Source: Candidatus Altimarinota bacterium
GTDB lineage: Bacteria; Patescibacteriota; Gracilibacteria; BD1-5; UBA6164
Length of the DNA: 64,000 bases
Direction of reading: 5' to 3'
Assembly (NCBI GenBank): GCA_028713225.1
Contig: JAQTOS010000004.1
Span: 1-64,000, forward strand
The number at the start of each line of letters is the position of its first letter. Positions within the stretch are counted from its first letter, which is position 1. The position numbers and the translations under genes are program-made. A model generated the notes under the pieces. That model had not been told where the DNA came from, did not search any database, and worked only from the letters and a program-made list of their open reading frames with translations. This document shows, piece after piece, positions 61,313 to 64,000 of the stretch.

Positions 61313-61338
61313 TCTTTTTTTATTTGTTATTTATTTTT

Positions 61339-62079
61339 ATGACTATTTTTTCGCTTCAAATATTTGGAATAACAATTGCTCCGAGCTATTACTGACTTAT
61401 GTATGCGCTTGGATTTTTGATTTGATATTATATAATAGATAGAAGAAAAATATTATCTAGAAATGAACTTGATGATTTATTTTTATACATATTTTTATGA
61501 GTAATTTTATGATGAAGAATTGGCTATATTTTGTTTTATGATTTAGTTTACTATGCTCATAATATTCTAGATATTTTCAAAATTTGGCAAGGATGAATGA
61601 GTTTTCATGGTTGAGCCATTTGAGTTATATTGGCTATGTTTTTGTTCTCTAAAAAATACAAATTCAGTTTTCTAAAATTAGCTGACAATATAGTTTCAGT
61701 TTTGCCTATTTGATTATTTTTGGGAAGAATTTGAAATTATCTAAACAAAGAATTACTTTGATTTCCATACACTTGATTTTTGAGTGTAAAAAAAGATGGA
61801 ATTTCATATTTCCCATCTCCTCTACTTGAAGCTTTTTTAGAATGAATAGTACTTTTCATGATACTATTTTTCATAAATAAATACAAAAAAATAGACTGAA
61901 TTGTAGCTTCTAGTTTCCTTATATTTTACGCAATTTTCAGAATATTTGTAGAAATGTTTTTCAGAAGTCCAGACCAACAAATCTGATATATTTTTGGTTT
62001 TTTAACTATGTGAGAAATATTATCAAGTATTATGCTTATTTCTTGAATTAGTGTTTTTATTTATTTAAAAAAGAAATAA
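61339..62079 (+). CDS. lgt: Prolipoprotein diacylglyceryl transferase
   Basis: Transfers diacylglycerol from phosphatidylglycerol to the lipobox cysteine. 246 residues, seven membrane helices. LGGRIGYILFYD, the catalytic-region segment IWQGGMSFHGGAIG (essential His), FLGRIGNYLNKE and RSPDQQIGYIFGFLTMGEIL are all as in the family. Glycines in these motifs are largely TGA. Together with lspA upstream it completes the first two steps of lipoprotein maturation. The stop overlaps the start of the rhomboid gene (TAATG). Confidence 0.95.
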
Positions 62080-62603
62080 TGAACAAATTAAGTTTTTCAA
62101 ATCTGCTTATAATTATCTCTGCTATTTTTACAGCTATTTCTTTTGTTTATCCAAATATTTTGATTTTGTGAATGAATAGTTATTTTTTAAATACTTGAAA
62201 TTATGCAGTATTTTTAGTTCAAATGCGAACTTATTCTTTTTTACATGGATGATTATTACATTTATTTTCAAATTCTATATTTTTGTATATTTTCTGAAAT
62301 CCTGTTGAGATGATAATCTGAAAGAAAAAATTTATTCTATTTTTCATAACTGCTACTATATTTAATGCTTTTGCTTTAAGCATATTTTCATCTTGAAATA
62401 CAATAGGAATAAGCTGATTTGCACTTGCTGTATTAACTTATTATACTTTGATTTTAAAATCTAGGAATAATCCTGAATATAAGTGATGAATACTTGCAAT
62501 AGTGATAAATATTTTAATATGACTGGATTCTTGAGTAAGTTTTGTATGACACCGAGCTTGAGCAATATTTTGAATAATATTTTTTTACTTTAGAAAAAAA
62601 TAA
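62079..62603 (+). CDS. Rhomboid-family intramembrane protease
   Basis: 174 residues with six membrane helices. FLHGGLLHLFSNSIFLYIFG is the conserved helix 2 segment. The catalytic Ser lies in TIGISGFALAV and the His in FVGHRAGAIFGI. Rhomboids cut membrane proteins within the bilayer; the substrate is unknown. The gene overlaps the lgt stop by one base (TAATG), so translational coupling is likely. Most glycines are TGA. Confidence 0.9.
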
Positions 62604-62622
62604 AGCCTCACAAAAGTGAGGA
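62603..62622 (-). terminator. Terminator after the gene at 62624
   Basis: Minus strand: GTCCTCAC, loop TTTT, GTGAGGC, then TTTATTTTTTT. It directly follows the TAA of the minus-strand gene and the stop of the rhomboid gene. Confidence 0.78.
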
Positions 62623-62623
62623 C

Positions 62624-63265
62624 TTAATATTGTGCATAACCTTCATGACCATCAGGGGCACCTGAAGGTAGAATATCAGCAAGTACATCATAACCAGGAA
62701 AAGCTGGAGATGTTTTTTGTGGTAGTGGGTCCGAAAAATTATCATTCAGACGGCTTTCAGGAAGAACTATAAAGTCATCTTGATTAGGATCAATTGTATC
62801 ATTCAGACCACTTTCAGGAAGAACAATAGAGTCATCCTGCTTAGGAGCAATTGTACCATTCCAACCAGAAAGGTCGAAACCGACTGATTCAAGAGTACGA
62901 ACGATAAAAGCTACATCAACATCTTCAGCGATAAGCAAATCTTCTTTCCCTTTAAATGCTCTCATGATTTGACCAGTATTTAATGGGTAATTCAAATCAT
63001 CTGAAAAATGAGATGCCCAATATTTTGCTTTATCATAAGCAGCAGCCATTTTTGGAGATAAGTTATTATAAATAAGTCCTATCATTTCTGAATTAGGTGC
63101 TGATTTTGTATCCCAAATAATAAGAGTTGCTTCATTATAAATTGTTGCTCTGTTAAGTCCATCTGGAACTAAATCAGCAATTTCATTTCCAAAGGCAGTT
63201 ATAGCCAATCCCATAACTTTTCCTTTAGCAAGTTCTCGTGAAGATTCATTCAAGTGTGATTCCAT
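62624..63265 (-). CDS. Unknown UGA-free protein with C-terminal acidic repeats
   Basis: 213 residues. The N-terminal half is helical with some hydrophobic residues (ELAKGKVMGLAITAFGNEIA; IGLIYNNLSPKMAAAYDKAK). After residue 135 there are two copies of a segment of about 19 residues (PKQDDSIVLPESGLND; PNQDDFIVLPESRLND), then a Pro-rich tail ending GHEGYAQY. No recognised family. All 15 or so glycines are GGN, although the neighbours use TGA. It has AAAGAGGT as Shine-Dalgarno sequence, a full promoter and its own terminator. Confidence 0.68.
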   Translation of the reverse strand: MESHLNESSRELAKGKVMGLAITAFGNEIADLVPDGLNRATIYNEATLIIWDTKSAPNSEMIGLIYNNLSPKMAAAYDKAKYWASHFSDDLNYPLNTGQIMRAFKGKEDLLIAEDVDVAFIVRTLESVGFDLSGWNGTIAPKQDDSIVLPESGLNDTIDPNQDDFIVLPESRLNDNFSDPLPQKTSPAFPGYDVLADILPSGAPDGHEGYAQY

Positions 63266-63273
63266 TATTTTTT

Positions 63274-63353
63274 ACCTCTTTGTTTTGGTATTTTTCTGCC
63301 CTAGTAAACTAAAAGCAGAGGATTGGATTATAACGAAATATTTATTCTGTCAA
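63274..63353 (-). promoter_or_regulatory. Promoter and Shine-Dalgarno site of the gene at 62624
   Basis: Minus strand: TTGACA (63348-63353), 15 bp, TATAAT (63327-63332), and AAGAGGT (63274-63280) before the ATG. Both promoter hexamers match the consensus. The -35 box lies directly behind the murE stop. Confidence 0.75.
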
Positions 63354-63354
63354 G

Positions 63355-64000
63355 TTAAATTACTTTATTTTCATCTATTTCGTTAAGAATCTTTCAAATT
63401 ACATCTTTATCATGCCAAATTATTGCTCAGTCATTTGTTATCATAGTATGTTCGTCTCACTTACCAGCAACAAGTACTATATCTCCTGCTTCTGCCATAA
63501 CAAGTGCTGTTCTGATAGCATTTTCTCTGTCTGTTATTATCCAAAAATCTTCTCACTCTTTTCTATCGATTCCTGGTCTAACATCATTTATTATATCTTC
63601 AGTTTTTTCTGAATAATCATCATCTTGAGTCAAGATAACAACATCTGATAATTCTGAAACTACTTTTCACATTATTGGTCTTTTTGTTTTATCCCTATCC
63701 CCTGTTGCACCAAAAACTGTAATAATTTTTTTTACTCATTTTATATTTCTAACTGTAGATAATACATTTTCTAAAGCATCAGCAGTATGAGCATAATCTA
63801 CAAATATTTTTATTCCTTCTAAATTATCCACTTCTTCAAGTCTACCAGCAACTCAGCTGATATTAGCTATAGATTTTTCTATTTGTTCTGGTCTTATTCA
63901 AACTGATAGTAATACTCAAATAGCCGCCAAAATATTATAAACATTAAAATCTCATCTTAAACGAGTTTTTATTTGCATATCAGTTCAAGCAATTCTTACT
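63355..64000 (-). CDS. murE: UDP-N-acetylmuramyl-tripeptide synthetase (MurE), C-terminal part
   Basis: A Mur ligase; the gene runs past the end of the window. The visible residues contain [14 protein letters not shown], the [17 protein letters not shown] motif and [20 protein letters not shown], typical of MurE, then [13 protein letters not shown] near the end. The C-terminus is DENKVI. Its motif glycines are partly TGA. MurE adds the third amino acid of the peptidoglycan stem, so this bacterium makes its own wall. Confidence 0.88.

Overview
The window comes from an AT-rich bacterium that reads UGA as glycine (genetic code 25), as known for the Absconditabacteria (SR1) and Gracilibacteria of the Candidate Phyla Radiation. 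The sequence shows this directly. Nearly every long gene is cut by in-frame TGA under the standard code, and the TGAs fall on invariant glycines: the Gly of the RpoC NADFDGD catalytic motif, the SbcC Walker A loop and the C-terminal MGG of SerRS. All coordinates below are code-25 reading frames ending in TAA or TAG. I cannot decide between the two phyla because no 16S gene is present.

Layout. 1-7860 (minus): a prepilin fragment, serS, ruvB, an SbcC-like zinc-hook ATPase, hflX carrying an in-frame palindromic repeat, and an RNase II/R-type gene. 7990-15855 (plus): a small gene, a 1865-residue protein of unknown function and a 586-residue neighbour. 15900-25840: family II pyrophosphatase, pepD, prephenate dehydratase, a 1214-residue LysM protein, an SdpI-type membrane protein, two unknown UGA-free genes and a broken BRO-N-like gene. 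25866-32428: a six-gene, one-direction block between two direct repeats of about 150 bp. The right repeat is the 3' end and terminator of the tmRNA gene ssrA (32421-32885). The block encodes a restriction-methylation pair (endonuclease-methylase fusion plus specificity subunit), two small unknown proteins, a HEPN-type protein with an RNAIMH motif and a SIR2-like/DUF4917-like protein. It looks like a defence island integrated at ssrA. 33008-41250: an unknown gene, rpoC and rpoB, the latter with a structured leader. 41309-48716: a pilin-FISUMP fusion, topA, an SDR enzyme and a DUF58 protein. 48849-52632: holin-like protein, secG, a family 5 solute-binding protein and a membrane protein. 52763-57350: a UGA-free gene, another pilin fusion and gyrA. 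57525-64000: an unknown gene, a lipoprotein and membrane-protease cluster (lspA, lgt, rhomboid) with an AMMECR1 gene, a UGA-free gene and the 3' part of murE.

Two expression styles coexist. Most genes lack a Shine-Dalgarno sequence, begin after an A-rich leader and use TGA for many or most glycines. Six single genes (starts at 7860, 17736, 19980, 46285, 52763 and 63265) each have a clear AGGAGG-like site, a promoter and a terminator, and encode glycine almost only with GGN. One of them (52763) has only TGA as a possible end before its terminator. These six genes and the ssrA-linked defence block are the most interesting parts of the window.

Three pilin genes share an almost identical N-terminus. 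Short GC-rich palindromic repeats sit behind stop codons, and one lies inside hflX. Terminator hairpins often contain the stop codon of the gene they end. Promoters with a 15-17 bp spacer can be read upstream of ssrA, rpoB and the Shine-Dalgarno genes.
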